Source of the DNA: an uncultured Paracoccaceae bacterium
GTDB taxonomy: Bacteria; Pseudomonadota; Alphaproteobacteria; Rhodobacterales; Rhodobacteraceae
DNA: 64,000 nucleotides
Direction: 5' to 3'
Assembly (NCBI GenBank): GCA_947492825.1
Contig: CANLNT010000002.1
Span: 876,501-940,500, forward strand
Part shown: positions 40,239 through 48,806 of the stretch, one piece after another
Layout of the letters: every line of letters begins with the position of its first letter
Position numbering within the stretch: the first letter of the stretch is position 1
The notes under the pieces: generated by a model
What the model was told of the DNA's origin: nothing
What the model saw: the letters and a program-made list of their open reading frames with translations, nothing else
The model's database searches: none
Program-made: the position numbers and the translations under genes

Positions 40239-41078
40239 CTATGTCTCCGATGTCAGGATGCGGGTGGCGTCCCAGGATTCGATGCGCGTGCGCGTCCCGT
40301 CCCAGGTCACTTCTGCTGTACTGGCGACGATGGCCTCGACGATCGCAAGGGCCGCAGCATAGCTGTCCCAGACAGTGCCGGTTTCAATGGGAACCGCAAG
40401 CACTTCAGCCGCGTTTTTCTTGATTGGAGAAATCCAACTGTCCGTCAGAAGTACGATTTTCACCCGTTTGGTTGCGGCGGCCTTTGCCAAACGCGCCAGC
40501 GCCGGTTCGTACCGTCTGAAATCCACCAGAAAAACCACATCGCCTGCATTCATGCGCAAAATGTGACCGGGCCAGGATTCAGGGTCGCGCGAAATATGGT
40601 GTACGCCCACGCGCGACTGATCGAGGTGGAACGTCATATGCCGTGCGATCGTGTCACTGATACGTCCGCCTAAAGCAAAAACCTGACGTTTGGGATCTGA
40701 CAGAAGCGCCGTTATCCGGTTAAACTGTTCGTCGGTAATGGCCCGGCCCGCAGATTCAATCTGACTGGCGGCTCTGCTCAGGAACCCTGCCAGATAGCTG
40801 CCCTCGATCCGCTTGCCGGAGTCGTGCAAATCCACAGGTGAAATTTCGCCGCTGCGTAACTCTTCCAGAAGCAGTCGTTGCATTTCGGGGTATCCGGATA
40901 GCCCAATTTTGGCTGTGAACCTCGAAATCGAAGGCGCAGATACACTTGCCTCGCTGGCGAGTTCCTGAATGTTGAGCAGCCCGGCGAACGGGTAATCTGA
41001 CAGCAACGCCGCAACGAGTTTTCGCTCGGATTGCGTAAGGTGTTCAGCGGCTCTTTCGATCATGTCTTTTACAGTCAT
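40239..41078 (-). CDS. RpiR family regulator with SIS domain
   Basis: 279 residues. N-terminal HTH_6 domain (L-T-Q-S-E-R-K-L-V-A-A-L-L, I-Q-E-L-A-S-E-A-S-V-S-A-P-S-I-S-R-F-T-A-K-I-G-L-S-G-Y) and a C-terminal SIS domain (V-F-A-L-G-G-R-I-S-D, A-G-D-V-V-F-L-V-D-F-R-R-Y, V-K-I-V-L-L-T-D-S-W). SIS domains usually bind phosphosugars, though many RpiR proteins beside amino-acid genes sense other ligands. It leads the glutamine-synthetase-like/fusion operon and faces the amidohydrolase-transporter operon. Two inverted repeats in the 81-bp gap are likely its operators. Confidence 0.9.
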   Translation of the reverse strand: MTVKDMIERAAEHLTQSERKLVAALLSDYPFAGLLNIQELASEASVSAPSISRFTAKIGLSGYPEMQRLLLEELRSGEISPVDLHDSGKRIEGSYLAGFLSRAASQIESAGRAITDEQFNRITALLSDPKRQVFALGGRISDTIARHMTFHLDQSRVGVHHISRDPESWPGHILRMNAGDVVFLVDFRRYEPALARLAKAAATKRVKIVLLTDSWISPIKKNAAEVLAVPIETGTVWDSYAAALAIVEAIVASTAEVTWDGTRTRIESWDATRILTSET

Positions 41079-41091
41079 GGGGCCAGTATTG

Positions 41092-41144
41092 TGAAAATGA
41101 ATTTTCAGTCAATATCAAATAAGTTGACAGTGAAATTAAATTTC
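41092..41144. promoter_or_regulatory. Pair of inverted repeats, probable RpiR operators
   Basis: TGAAAAT-GA-ATTTTCA at 41092-41107 is a perfect palindrome, and GAAAT-TAA-ATTTC at 41132-41144 is a second with 5-bp perfect arms; their centres are about 38 bp apart. The G-A-A-A-A-T/A-T-T-T-T-C pattern is common for RpiR-type sites. They fill the 81-bp gap between the divergent RpiR and amidohydrolase genes. Confidence 0.7.
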
Positions 41145-41159
41145 TCCTACGGTTCCTGA

Positions 41160-41933
41160 ATGACAACTGATGCCACAGAGACGATTCTTAGCGATCTGGA
41201 CCCAGATCCAATTGATATCGTGAACCCTGACAGTCGGGCTTCGGTTGTGTTGCTTTGTGAACATGCCGGACGGGCAATTCCAAAGTCACTGGGCAATCTG
41301 GGCCTATCAGAAGCCGTGATCAACAGTCACCGTGGTTGGGACATCGGGGCGCAGGTTGTGGCGCGTTCAGTGGCCGCGCGGTTGAACGCGCCGCTGGTTC
41401 TGCAGAATTACAGCCGATTGTTGATCGACGCCAATCGCCCGCCGGAAGGGCCCCACGCAATAACGACCGAGGTTGATGGCGCCCCGGTCCCTGGCAACAT
41501 GGCAATATCTCCCAAAGAGCGGACCCAGCGCATCACAGAGATTTTTCTGCCGATGGACACTGCACTAAGCGAGTTGTTTGCTCGCTCACCGCGCAGCGCC
41601 TGTTTCTCAATCCACTCTTTTAACCCAACCCTTGGGGGGGGTGATGTGCGGCCATGGGATGCAGGTTTTCTAAGCAGGCAGGATACTGACACAGCGCATG
41701 ACCTGATGAACGTCATCGCAAGGCGCCAACCCGCGCTGACCCTTGCGGTGAACCAACCTTACCAGATTGATGATGAGACCGATTGGTTCATCCCCAAGCA
41801 CGCTGAGTCGCGCCAGATTGCTCATGCCCTGATCGAAATCAGGAATGACAACATCTCTACCGAAGATGACTGCGAGATGTGGGCAGGGCTGCTGACCGAT
41901 GCCATTTCAGCTGTGATGGAAAAACAAACATGA
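41160..41933 (+). CDS. N-formylglutamate amidohydrolase family protein (second paralogue)
   Basis: 257 residues, same family as the product at 7191-7925: V-V-L-L-C-E-H-A-G-R-A-I-P, L-Q-N-Y-S-R-L-L-I-D-A-N-R-P-P-E-G-P, S-I-H-S-F-N-P and H-A-L-I-E-I-R-N-D-N. The metal-site residues are kept. It begins the transporter operon and overlaps the cysteine hydrolase gene (ATGA). With a glutamine-synthetase-like enzyme just across the divergent promoter, I infer that the substrate is an N-acyl or gamma-glutamyl amide of the imported compound rather than formylglutamate from histidine. Ribosome binding site weak. Confidence 0.82.
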   Translation: MTTDATETILSDLDPDPIDIVNPDSRASVVLLCEHAGRAIPKSLGNLGLSEAVINSHRGWDIGAQVVARSVAARLNAPLVLQNYSRLLIDANRPPEGPHAITTEVDGAPVPGNMAISPKERTQRITEIFLPMDTALSELFARSPRSACFSIHSFNPTLGGGDVRPWDAGFLSRQDTDTAHDLMNVIARRQPALTLAVNQPYQIDDETDWFIPKHAESRQIAHALIEIRNDNISTEDDCEMWAGLLTDAISAVMEKQT

Positions 41934-42574
41934 CCTTGACCCGAAATCTTCCACTGGTGCCGCAGCAATCGGCGCTCTTGTTTGTCGATACCCAAAACTT
42001 TTCCGCCCATCGGCAGGGCGCTGAATTCAAAGACCTACCCGCTGATGAATTCGCGGCGAAGTATGGCTGGTATTTCGAACAACTGGAAACCCGCGTTGTT
42101 CCCAATATGCAGGCTCTCCAGAACGCGGCACGCAATGCGGGTGTCGAGGTGATGTATACCACCATCGAAAGCCTCACCCTTGATGGGCGGGATCGCTCAC
42201 TCGACTACAAGATCACGGGGTTCAATGTGCCCAAAGGCAGTTGGGACGGAAAGGTGATTGATCAGATCGCACCCAAGGGCGATGAAATCGTACTGCCCAA
42301 ATCGTCGTCTTCTGTCTTTGTCTCGACGCATATTGATTATGTTTTGCGCAACTTGGGAGTGCGTCAAATCGTCATTTCGGGGCTGATCACGGATCAATGT
42401 GTCGAAAGCGCGATCCGGGACGCCTGTGATCTGGGCTATCTGGTCACACAGGTCACCGATGCCTGCCTGACCTATTCGCAGGATCGGCACGACAATTCCC
42501 TGCGGGCCATTCAGGGCTATTGCCGACAGGTCACCACAAAAGAGCTGGTGTCTGAATTGGCAGGCGCAGGCTGA
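41930..42574 (+). CDS. Cysteine hydrolase (isochorismatase-like amidase)
   Basis: 214 residues. The cysteine hydrolase triad is visible: Asp in A-L-L-F-V-D-T-Q-N, Lys in I-V-L-P-K-S-S-S-S, and Cys in I-S-G-L-I-T-D-Q-C-V-E-S-A-I-R-D-A. Such enzymes release ammonia from amides or ureido compounds (N-carbamoylsarcosine, ureidoacrylate, nicotinamide and others). The start overlaps the upstream stop (ATGA), and the stop overlaps the permease start (TGATG). Substrate unknown, probably a step in using the compound imported by the ABC system that follows. Confidence 0.85.
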   Translation: MTLTRNLPLVPQQSALLFVDTQNFSAHRQGAEFKDLPADEFAAKYGWYFEQLETRVVPNMQALQNAARNAGVEVMYTTIESLTLDGRDRSLDYKITGFNVPKGSWDGKVIDQIAPKGDEIVLPKSSSSVFVSTHIDYVLRNLGVRQIVISGLITDQCVESAIRDACDLGYLVTQVTDACLTYSQDRHDNSLRAIQGYCRQVTTKELVSELAGAG

Positions 42575-44457
42575 TGTCCGAAACGGTCTTGCAATCCCAC
42601 GCATCGCGACTGCGCATTGCAAACTGGCTGCGCACGCTGACCGCGATCGGGGCTTTGATGGTGACGGTCGTCTTGCTGACGCTGGTGTTTGGGCGAACCG
42701 GCGAACGCATCGCGGTGCTGCTGTGCGTCAACGTCACTGCCGTGGTGGCCTTGGCGATGTTCTGCGGCAATACAGGCATCGTGTCCTTTGGCCATGGTGC
42801 ATTTATGGCATTGGGGGCCTATCTGTCCGGCATTCTGACGATGCCTGCCGGCCTACAAGGAACGGCATTACCCAATCTTCCGGGGTGGCTGGCCGGACAT
42901 GAGCTTTCAATCTGGGCCGCTTTGCCGTTTGTCATTCTGGCCGGGCTCGCATTTGCGCTTCTCACGGGGAGCGCAATCGCACGGCTTTTGGGGCCGTCCG
43001 CCGCCATTTCGACCCTTGGGCTTCTCATTATTGTTCATTCCATCGCGATCAGCGCCCGAGATTTTACGCGGGGCAGTCAGACGTTCTATGGCGTTCCGCG
43101 CCTCACGGATTTGCCTGTCCTGCTGTTTGCGGCCGTAATATTCATTCTGGTTGCCCGCCTTTATCGCGAAAGCCGCTGGGGCCTGTTTGTCCGAGCGGTG
43201 CGTGATGATGAGGATGCCGCGACGGCGCTTGGAATCTCCCCGCGCCGCGCCCGCCTTATCGCGTGGAGTTTTTCGGGCATGATGGCGACAGTTTCAGGCG
43301 CGCTCTACGGCCATATTCTTGGGGCCTTTTCACCGGCGTCATTCTATCTAAGCCTCGTTTTTGGTTTGATTGTCATGATGATCGTGGGCGGGATGAGTTC
43401 TGTCGGCGGTGCCGTTGTGGGCGCAATCGCGGTCGCGCTTTTGCAGAATTCGGTCCGAAATCTGGAAGGCGGCATTTCGTTTGCAGGGGTGACCTTCCCC
43501 GAGGTTTTCGGCCTGACGACAATTTCCCTTGGCCTCGCGATCTTGCTGGTGATCTGGCTGCGGCCACAAGGGATTGTCGGGGCGTTTGAACTTGGGCCCG
43601 GCGCGGATGCCAATTTCTTGCGACGGATCAAAGGCAACACCAAACCTGCCCCCAAGCCCAACCCAATCGGCGATACCGCACTGGTGGCCAAGGGCCTTTC
43701 AAAGTCCTTCGTCGGTGTAAAGGCGGTGAATAATGTCAGCTTCACCGCCCCGACTGGCCAGATCACCGGTTTGATTGGTCCCAATGGCGCTGGAAAATCA
43801 ACATTGGTGAACCTTTTGACGCGCCAATATGACGCCGATGTCGGCACCGCTCATATGGGCGACACGAACCTCACGGGGCTTCCCCGTCACCGCATAATAG
43901 ACCACCGCGTTGCGCGCAGTTTCCAGAACCTGCGACTGTTTTCCGGCCTCACGGCCTTTGAAAACGTGCTTGTTGCCGCATTGGCCGCAGGCTGCAACCG
44001 GCCACAGGCAAACGCCATTGCCATCCGCGAACTGGAGGCGTTCGATCTGGGTGACATTGCGGCGATGCAGGCAGATAACCTGCCATATGGCGCCCGCAAG
44101 CGGCTCGAAATTGCCCGTGCGCTGGCCCAAGATCCTGCGATTTTGCTGCTTGATGAACCGGCGGCGGGGATGAACCCGGCCGAGACCGATGATCTTGCTG
44201 ATCGTCTCCTGGCGATCCGCAGTGAGCGCAACATTGGAATTCTGCTCATCGATCACGATCTCCATTTCGTGAATCGATTGTCCAGCCACATCGTGGTGAT
44301 GAACCGTGGTCAGAAAATTGCCGAAGGAACGCCGGAAACGGTGCGGGGCAATCCACAAGTCATTGAGGCTTACATAGGGCGCGGCCGTGCGGCACGCGCC
44401 GCCGAAAACAAAACACGGGTAGACCGCACGGAACCAACAGAAGGAGAAATGACATGA
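42574..44457 (+). CDS. Branched-chain-type ABC transporter: fused LivM permease and LivG ATPase
   Basis: 627 residues. Residues 1 to about 340 are a LivM-like permease with eight to ten helices (G-N-T-G-I-V-S-F-G-H-G-A-F-M-A-L-G-A-Y and G-M-S-S-V-G-G-A-V-V-G-A). About 370-610 is a LivG-like ATPase with Walker A G-P-N-G-A-G-K-S-T, signature-region L-P-Y-G-A-R-K-R-L-E-I-A-R-A-L, Walker B I-L-L-L-D-E-P and switch His in L-L-I-D-H-D. The fusion is a known variant. It is coupled to the cysteine hydrolase gene upstream and to the binding-protein gene downstream (ATGA). Confidence 0.92.
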   Translation: MSETVLQSHASRLRIANWLRTLTAIGALMVTVVLLTLVFGRTGERIAVLLCVNVTAVVALAMFCGNTGIVSFGHGAFMALGAYLSGILTMPAGLQGTALPNLPGWLAGHELSIWAALPFVILAGLAFALLTGSAIARLLGPSAAISTLGLLIIVHSIAISARDFTRGSQTFYGVPRLTDLPVLLFAAVIFILVARLYRESRWGLFVRAVRDDEDAATALGISPRRARLIAWSFSGMMATVSGALYGHILGAFSPASFYLSLVFGLIVMMIVGGMSSVGGAVVGAIAVALLQNSVRNLEGGISFAGVTFPEVFGLTTISLGLAILLVIWLRPQGIVGAFELGPGADANFLRRIKGNTKPAPKPNPIGDTALVAKGLSKSFVGVKAVNNVSFTAPTGQITGLIGPNGAGKSTLVNLLTRQYDADVGTAHMGDTNLTGLPRHRIIDHRVARSFQNLRLFSGLTAFENVLVAALAAGCNRPQANAIAIRELEAFDLGDIAAMQADNLPYGARKRLEIARALAQDPAILLLDEPAAGMNPAETDDLADRLLAIRSERNIGILLIDHDLHFVNRLSSHIVVMNRGQKIAEGTPETVRGNPQVIEAYIGRGRAARAAENKTRVDRTEPTEGEMT

Positions 44458-45602
44458 AGATGAAGGCAATTCTACTTTCCAGTGCGCTGGTCGCCGTCAG
44501 TGGCACAGCATTCGCAGAAGAATACGTGATCGGCGTAATGTCGGCGCAATCGGGTTATCTGGCATCGTATGACGGGCCATCCTATGCAGGATTTCAGTTT
44601 TGCATTGATGAGATGAACGCCAATGGCGGCCTGAACGGGACACTCCCGGTCCGGCTTATCGTCAAGGACACGCGCTCGGACATTGCGATGGGTGTGCAGG
44701 TTGTTCAGGAAATGCTGGATGACGGCGCGCAGTTTATCGTGTCGTCCGCAGATGCAGACCCGACAATTGCTGCGGCACAGATCACCGCCGCGGATATGGT
44801 CCCGACAATGACCTTCGCCGGCACCGCACCCGTCCTGACGCAAGTCGGCACGCATGTCTTCGGGAGCTATCCGGCAGATAACCAGCAAGCCGCCGTTCTT
44901 GCCGGCCATGCGCGGGAGGCCGGGTTAGAGAACGTATGGCTTCTTACCTCACCGGACAGTGCCTACACACTCAGCGGGCCGCGGTATTTCGGCGAGGTGT
45001 TCGAAAAGCTCGGCGGTAACGTCGTGGGAGAAAGTACATTTTCCCTCAACCAGCCTGACTTTTCCGCGATCGTCACAAATATCCAAAATGCGGATTCCGC
45101 ACCGGATGTCATCGTGACCTGGGCATGGGAACCCGATTTCCCTGCGTTTATCCGGGCGTTGCGCGGTGCGGGGCTTGATACCCAGGTGATGGGCGGCGAT
45201 GCGTTGGATACCCCAACGGTGCGCGGGTTGGGTGATGTCGTGACAGGTGTGTTGCACACATCAGGCGGTTTTCCCGATGAAGGATCGCCTTATGCCGATT
45301 TTGTCGCGCGGTTCGAAGCGGCGACCGGCACAACACCTGACAACAACTATTACGTAAACGGCTGTGACATCGCCCATATGATCGAACAAGCCGTCGCGGC
45401 TGCAGGCTCTACCGACCCTTCAGCCGTCACCGCCGCAATGGCCGAAATCGAAGATGGAGAGGGCATCATGTCCAACTTCACCTTTGCAGGCACCGACAGA
45501 ATGCCGCTGCGCGATGTTGTCGTGGCGCGGATTTCGGAGGCGGGTGAAAAAGAGTTCGTGATGCGCGCGCTTGCCGATCCCGAAACACTTCCCAACCCGT
45601 GA
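44454..45602 (+). CDS. Branched-chain-type ABC transporter substrate-binding protein (LivJ/K type)
   Basis: 382 residues with signal peptide (M-K-M-K-A-I-L-L-S-S-A-L-V-A-V-S-G-T-A-F-A). The mature protein is a Peripla_BP_6 fold: I-G-V-M-S-A-Q-S-G-Y-L-A, A-N-G-G-L-N-G, Q-E-M-L-D-D-G-A-Q, F-G-S-Y-P-A-D-N-Q-Q and G-G-D-A-L-D-T-P. AAGGAG lies 8 bases before the ATG. Such proteins bind branched-chain amino acids, amides, urea and many other small molecules; the ligand here is open and is the key to what the operon does. Confidence 0.9.
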   Translation: MKMKAILLSSALVAVSGTAFAEEYVIGVMSAQSGYLASYDGPSYAGFQFCIDEMNANGGLNGTLPVRLIVKDTRSDIAMGVQVVQEMLDDGAQFIVSSADADPTIAAAQITAADMVPTMTFAGTAPVLTQVGTHVFGSYPADNQQAAVLAGHAREAGLENVWLLTSPDSAYTLSGPRYFGEVFEKLGGNVVGESTFSLNQPDFSAIVTNIQNADSAPDVIVTWAWEPDFPAFIRALRGAGLDTQVMGGDALDTPTVRGLGDVVTGVLHTSGGFPDEGSPYADFVARFEAATGTTPDNNYYVNGCDIAHMIEQAVAAAGSTDPSAVTAAMAEIEDGEGIMSNFTFAGTDRMPLRDVVVARISEAGEKEFVMRALADPETLPNP

Positions 45603-45612
45603 GATCACAACG

Positions 45613-46326
45613 ATGGATGCTGTCCTTGATGTAAAGGTGCTTGAGGTCCGATATGGGCCCGTCAACGCTGTCCGCGGAATTAGTTTTTCTGTGGCAAAAG
45701 GTGGGATCACAACCCTCCTTGGCGCGAACGGCGCAGGTAAATCCAGTACGCTGATGGCAATTGCGGGCGTCGTACCCGTGGCGTCTGGCGAGGTATCCAT
45801 CTTTGGGAAAAACGCGAACAAGTCGACGCCCGACGCCCTTGTGCGGTCGGGCGTTGGCATCTGCCCAGAGGGGCGGCGCATCTTTGCGTCCCTCTCCGTG
45901 GAAGAGAATCTGATACTCGCCGGTTCAGCGGTGAGCAGCGCTGACGTTTCCACTGTTCGACGACGTGAAATGATGGAGCGTTTTCCGATCCTTGGCGAAC
46001 GAAGGAAACAGCTTGCCGGTCTTTTGTCAGGGGGAGAGCAACAGATGTTGGCAGTCGCACGCGCCTTAATGAGTGCGCCAAAGCTCTTGTTGATGGACGA
46101 ACCGTCCCTCGGCCTTGCACCGCAAATGGTCGACGCGATTTTCTCTATCGTGGAAGAACTCCGCGACGAAGGGATTTCGATTCTTTTGGTTGAACAAAAT
46201 GCATCACTCGCCTTGGAAGTGGCCGATCACGCGGTGGTGCTGGCAAATGGGGCGGTCGCGGCATCCGGGACACCTGCAGACCTGGCCAACAATGATGTTC
46301 TTAAATCTGCATATTTGGCGGCATAA
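45613..46326 (+). CDS. Branched-chain-type ABC transporter ATPase (LivF type)
   Basis: 237 residues: Walker A G-A-N-G-A-G-K-S-S-T, signature L-S-G-G-E-Q-Q-M-L, Walker B L-L-L-M-D-E-P-S-L-G-L-A-P, and V-E-Q-N-A. The L-G-L-A-P and V-E-Q-N pair is typical of LivF. The ATG at 45613 (M-D-A-V-L-D-V) is 10 bases after the binding-protein stop; the earlier frame start at 45571 overlaps that gene and is unlikely. Pairs with the fused LivM-LivG as the second ATPase. Confidence 0.92.
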   Translation: MDAVLDVKVLEVRYGPVNAVRGISFSVAKGGITTLLGANGAGKSSTLMAIAGVVPVASGEVSIFGKNANKSTPDALVRSGVGICPEGRRIFASLSVEENLILAGSAVSSADVSTVRRREMMERFPILGERRKQLAGLLSGGEQQMLAVARALMSAPKLLLMDEPSLGLAPQMVDAIFSIVEELRDEGISILLVEQNASLALEVADHAVVLANGAVAASGTPADLANNDVLKSAYLAA

Positions 46327-46329
46327 ACA

Positions 46330-47217
46330 ATGGATCAACTGCTTCAACAACTTATCAACGCGCTCAGCCTCGGTGGCACCTATGCGATGCTGGCACTTGG
46401 ATTGGCAATTGTGTTTTCCATCGTCCAGCTGATCAACTTTGCCCACGGAGAAATCATGACCTTTGGCGGGTATGGTATTTTCCTGTCGATGGCTTTCGGT
46501 TTTCCGCCGCTCGCGGCTCTGACCGTTGGGATTGGCGCCTCTGTCGTCATGGCACTTGCAATGGAAAGGGCAGCCTTTCGTGCGATGCGCGGGGCCGATG
46601 TCATCTCACTCCTGATCACCAGTTTCGCCGTATCCGAGATACTGAAGATTCTCTTCCAGAATGGAATATCACCGCGCCCAGTGCCTATTTCGTTTCCCTC
46701 CTCTTGGTCGGGAACATTTCAAATTTCTGGCATGACGATCGGCATTGCTCCGACGGCATCAATCCTGATCACGATCATTTCGCTGGGATTGCTGACATTT
46801 GTCCTCAGGCGAACAGCAGTGGGGATGGCCATGCGCGCGGCTGCAGAAGATTTTGAAATGCTGCGCATGCTTGGGGTAAAGGCAAACCGTGTCGTGGCCA
46901 TATCATTTGCGATATCGGGCCTCCTTGCTGGCGTCGCGGCTGTCATCTGGACCGCTCAGCGGGGTTCTGTTGACCCGATGATGGGCTTCTTCCCTGTCCT
47001 GAAAGCATTCATTGCAACGGTCCTTGGTGGGCTTGGCAGCCTCGGTGGTGCTGTTTTGGGGGGCTTTGTCGTCGGGACTCTCGAAGTGCTGACACAGGCA
47101 TTTCTTCCCGATGCGCTGGCACCTTACCGCGATGCCATCGTACTGAGTGCGGTGATTGCGGCCCTTCTGGTCCGGCCCGATGGCTTGATGCCCGCACGTA
47201 GCGGCGCACGTTCGTAA
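46330..47217 (+). CDS. Branched-chain-type ABC transporter permease (LivH type)
   Basis: 295 residues with about eight membrane helices. LivH hallmarks are N-A-L-S-L-G-G-T-Y-A-M-L-A-L-G-L-A, I-N-F-A-H-G-E-I-M-T-F-G-G-Y, and G-G-L-G-S-L-G-G-A-V-L-G-G-F-V-V-G near the C terminus. It starts 3 bp after the livF-type gene and closes the operon. No terminator was seen in the following gene-free stretch. Confidence 0.92.
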   Translation: MDQLLQQLINALSLGGTYAMLALGLAIVFSIVQLINFAHGEIMTFGGYGIFLSMAFGFPPLAALTVGIGASVVMALAMERAAFRAMRGADVISLLITSFAVSEILKILFQNGISPRPVPISFPSSWSGTFQISGMTIGIAPTASILITIISLGLLTFVLRRTAVGMAMRAAAEDFEMLRMLGVKANRVVAISFAISGLLAGVAAVIWTAQRGSVDPMMGFFPVLKAFIATVLGGLGSLGGAVLGGFVVGTLEVLTQAFLPDALAPYRDAIVLSAVIAALLVRPDGLMPARSGARS

Positions 47218-47764
47218 ACACACCGTCGACCCTCCAGAAAATGGATTCCGAGCACGACACTTAGTTGGGACGTTTGTGGTCATCGTTGGGGATGATGGCA
47301 GTGCAGTCGGCCCTGTTCTTCGTCAGAGTTTTGGAACAACGGCGACCCGCAGGAAGAGTGTGTGAGGCTCATCCAGTTGGTATCGCAGTGCTACAGCGGC
47401 ATCGGGTGGGAAAAAATACTGCGGCAGCAACAACCGCATCCGTATAAGACCTTTTCGTCCCGCAACTTGATCTGTGGGAATCTCGTTCTCGCTGCAGTTC
47501 GCATGAATGGCCGATCACCTCGCGGCACAGCGGCCGAAAAAAGCTACGCTATTGCAGAATTTTTCACGCTGCGCGCGCTCGCCGACGATAAGAAAGTTGA
47601 CCACGGGGACCATAAAACGCTTCACCGGGAATCCCGGGTCGCCACATGCGGGACATTGATGGCCCGGTCTGGGTGGGCCAGTGACGTCAGCCGAAAGCCA
47701 CCCCAATCTTGGCAACCGGCCCCTGCCACCATATCCATAACCCAACGCGGCGAAAGGACACCCT
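47218..47764. other. Gene-free stretch at the right border of the catabolic block
   Basis: 547 bp with no credible gene. Two medium-length frames, plus 47362-47847 and minus 47515-47784, have no family features or ribosome binding sites, and the plus one overlaps the next real gene. The composition is mixed and the segment may hold degraded mobile or orphan sequence. Around 47455-47520 the minus strand shows CTGCAGCGAG, CCCACAGATCAAG and GCGGGACG. These loosely resemble pieces of the stretch at 27363-27450 (CTGCGTCAG, CCACAGCACAAG, GCGGGAC). The likeness is by eye only. Confidence 0.45.
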
Positions 47765-48736
47765 ATGCAAGCCATCGAGATCACCCAACCCGGCCCGCCG
47801 GATGTCCTGCAACTGACAGAGCGTCCGATGCCGGAACCGGGTCATGATCAGGTGGTGATCAAAGTGGCTTATGCAGGGGTAAACCGTCCCGACGCGCTGC
47901 AACGCGCGGGGCTGTATGACCCGCCCAAAGGGGCCAGCGACCTGCCGGGGCTCGAGGCCTCTGGTGAAATCGTGGCCCTTGGCACCGGTGTCGCCGATCT
48001 TGCGATTGGCGATCAGGTTTGCGCGCTCTTGCCCGGTGGGGGCTATGCGGAATACGTGGCCACTCCGGCTGCCCATTGCCTGCCTGTGCCGGATGGGCTG
48101 AGCCTCAAACAAGCGGCCTGCCTACCAGAGACCTTCTTTACCGTCTGGTCCAACGTGTTCATGCGCGGGAACCTGCAAGCGGGCGAGCGTATTCTGATTC
48201 ATGGCGGCTCTTCCGGTATTGGCACGACGGCGATCCAATTGGCCCGTGCCTTTGGCGCACGAGTCTTTGCGACCGCGGGATCGGATGCGAAATGTGCCGC
48301 CTGCACGGCGCTCGGGGCAGAACAGGCCATCAACTACCGCGACGCTGATTTCGTTGAGGTCATGCGCAACCACGGCGGGGCGGACTTCATCCTCGATATG
48401 GTCGGCGGGCCCTATATTCAGCGAAACCTCAAAGCGCTGGCCGACGACGGTCGCCTTGTGCAAATCGCGTTTCTGCAAGGCCCCAAGACAGAGCTGAACC
48501 TGGTGCAACTGATGACCCGCCGCCTGACGGTGACAGGGTCAACCCTGCGCCCGCAATCGGATCTGGCAAAGGCACGCATTGGGGATGCGCTGCGCGCGCA
48601 GGTCTGGCCGTTGCTGGCGGCAGGTACAGTTGCACCGGTGCTGGATCAGGAATTTGCGCTGGCAGATGCCGCTGCGGCCCATGCCCGCATGGAAAGCAGC
48701 GCTCATATTGGCAAGATCGTGCTGCGGGTGGCCTGA
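47765..48736 (+). CDS. NAD(P)H:quinone oxidoreductase, zinc-free MDR superfamily
   Basis: 323 residues of the PIG3/QOR-like medium-chain dehydrogenase group. N-terminal GroES-like domain (V-A-Y-A-G-V-N-R-P-D-A-L-Q-R-A-G-L-Y, G-L-E-A-S-G-E-I-V) and Rossmann domain with I-H-G-G-S-S-G-I-G-T-T-A-I-Q-L-A. Zinc ligands are absent, as in quinone reductases. Typical activity is NADPH-dependent reduction of quinones or enones. A GCGAAAGGA site precedes the ATG. Two palindromes, probably a terminator region, follow. Confidence 0.9.
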   Translation: MQAIEITQPGPPDVLQLTERPMPEPGHDQVVIKVAYAGVNRPDALQRAGLYDPPKGASDLPGLEASGEIVALGTGVADLAIGDQVCALLPGGGYAEYVATPAAHCLPVPDGLSLKQAACLPETFFTVWSNVFMRGNLQAGERILIHGGSSGIGTTAIQLARAFGARVFATAGSDAKCAACTALGAEQAINYRDADFVEVMRNHGGADFILDMVGGPYIQRNLKALADDGRLVQIAFLQGPKTELNLVQLMTRRLTVTGSTLRPQSDLAKARIGDALRAQVWPLLAAGTVAPVLDQEFALADAAAAHARMESSAHIGKIVLRVA

Positions 48737-48741
48737 GGCGC

Positions 48742-48787
48742 CAGACTTTTGAAAAAGTCTGTGTCCAAAATCTTTCAAAGATTTTGG
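48742..48787. terminator. Two adjacent palindromes between convergent genes
   Basis: CAGACTTTT-GA-AAAAGTCTG at 48742-48761 and CCAAAATCTTT-C-AAAGATTTTGG at 48765-48787, both perfect. They lie between the quinone oxidoreductase gene and a convergent membrane-protein gene. Similar paired palindromes recur between Rhodobacterales genes as bidirectional terminators, to my recollection. The T-rich arms stand in for a T run. Confidence 0.7.
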
Positions 48788-48806
48788 CCCCGCCCAGATT
48801 GCGACG

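Noticed and set aside
47362-47847. 161-residue plus-strand frame after the transporter operon
   Set aside because: No ribosome binding site or family features, and it runs into the quinone oxidoreductase gene in another frame.
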